Below are positions 32,466 to 32,613 of a stretch of 32,613 bases of DNA, piece after piece. The first letter of the stretch is position 1. The number at the start of each line of letters is the position of its first letter. Where the stretch lies: the NCBI GenBank assembly GCA_023436715.1, contig JAEZIJ010000134.1:1-32613 (forward strand). Direction: 5' to 3'. The DNA is from Acidobacteriota bacterium. Lineage in GTDB: Bacteria > Acidobacteriota > Terriglobia > Bryobacterales > Bryobacteraceae. Both the position numbers and the translations under genes were made by a program. The notes beneath the pieces were generated by a model. It searched no databases, was not told where the DNA came from, and saw only the letters and a list, made by a program, of their open reading frames with translations.

Positions 32466-32489
32466 GGGACAGGCCAGGAGGCCTGTCCC
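32466..32489. repeat. Perfect 10-bp inverted repeat (hairpin)
   Basis: GGGACAGGCC-AGGA-GGCCTGTCCC. It lies 21 bp beyond the stop of the partial leftward gene but is not followed by a T-tract on either strand. It may be a dispersed REP-like element or a non-canonical terminator. Confidence 0.6.
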
Positions 32490-32510
32490 TGGACTTTGGC
32501 CCTTTTGCAA

Positions 32511-32613
32511 TCAGTTCGCGGCATAAAGCACGGCAGAGCTGAGGTGGGGGACGAATTTCTCGGGCTTCGCGGCCGAGGCGGAGAGGGTCACGAAGTCGGA
32601 GAAATTCGAGACA
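32511..32613 (-). CDS. C-terminal fragment of an unidentified gene (cut by the window edge)
   Basis: Leftward frame open from the window edge to a TGA at 32511-32513, giving 34 codons. The visible end contains NFSDFVTLSASAAKPEKF and closes with VPHLSSAVLYAAN, a balanced composition plausible for a real C-terminus. It is too short to assign to a family. Confidence 0.45.
   Translation of the reverse strand, partial: VSNFSDFVTLSASAAKPEKFVPHLSSAVLYAAN

Noticed and set aside
1..32613. CRISPR arrays, insertion sequences, phage genes, rRNA
   Set aside because: No spaced repeat array, transposase, integrase or rRNA-like sequence was found on either strand.

Overview
The window is a 32.6 kb, GC-rich, densely packed bacterial chromosome segment with no phage, IS or CRISPR signature. 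Gene content points to Acidobacteriota, most likely a Solibacter/Bryobacter-type member. It has a large Oar-like TonB-dependent receptor with an N-terminal carboxypeptidase-regulatory domain, a CRTAC-type FG-GAP/ASPIC-UnbV protein next to a TPR protein, a membrane-tethered winged-helix regulator with the 'DNIVRVEARSLRKRL...PKGSY' signature, Tat-exported carbohydrate-active and esterase enzymes, and a bi-domain oxidoreductase in a glycan operon. This assignment is inferred from family composition; no rRNA or marker-gene comparison was possible.

Layout. 1-5.1 kb: truB (-), a Tat-exported GH95 glycosidase (+), an exported O-methyltransferase-like protein (-) and an exported alpha/beta-hydrolase (+). 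5.1-9.5 kb: two back-to-back operons sharing a 27-bp intergenic region. Leftward are a Ppx/GppA phosphatase and two half-CHAD proteins. Rightward are two paralogous thymidylate-kinase-like P-loop proteins (the second with Lys changed to Arg in its P-loop) and a SixA-type phosphohistidine phosphatase. I read this as a probable polyphosphate/phosphate-metabolism module. 9.5-12.9 kb: a type-B carboxylesterase (-), a small unknown gene (+) and pyrE-truA (-). 13.0-15.7 kb: a MacA-like adaptor and MacB-type permease without an ATPase gene. 15.7-24.0 kb: the membrane-bound winged-helix regulator (-), then receptor, CRTAC protein and TPR protein (+). The regulator and receptor genes are both preceded by tandem 11-bp direct repeats (CCGTAA-N5) next to plausible -10 elements. 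23.6-28.7 kb: a leftward three-gene glycan operon (bi-domain dehydrogenase, GT4, GT-C membrane glycosyltransferase) joined by ATGA overlaps, whose last frame runs antisense into the TPR gene. 28.9-29.7 kb: tRNA-Leu(CAG) and a uridine-kinase-like gene. 29.9-32.2 kb: a 59-aa unknown gene and a phaA-like thiolase/FabG-like reductase operon, in which the reductase carries Glu at the catalytic Tyr position. The right edge has a perfect hairpin and the C-terminal end of one more gene.

Genes are packed tail-to-tail with gaps of 5-20 bp or overlaps, and operon partners are linked by ATGA or TGATG junctions. Several first genes (GH95, ppx, pyrE, the 85-aa gene, perhaps truB) have a TANNNT hexamer 6-8 nt before the start codon and no clear Shine-Dalgarno sequence, which suggests leaderless transcripts. 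Other genes (macA, receptor, esterase, regulator, reductase) have strong GGAGG-type sites that fix their starts.
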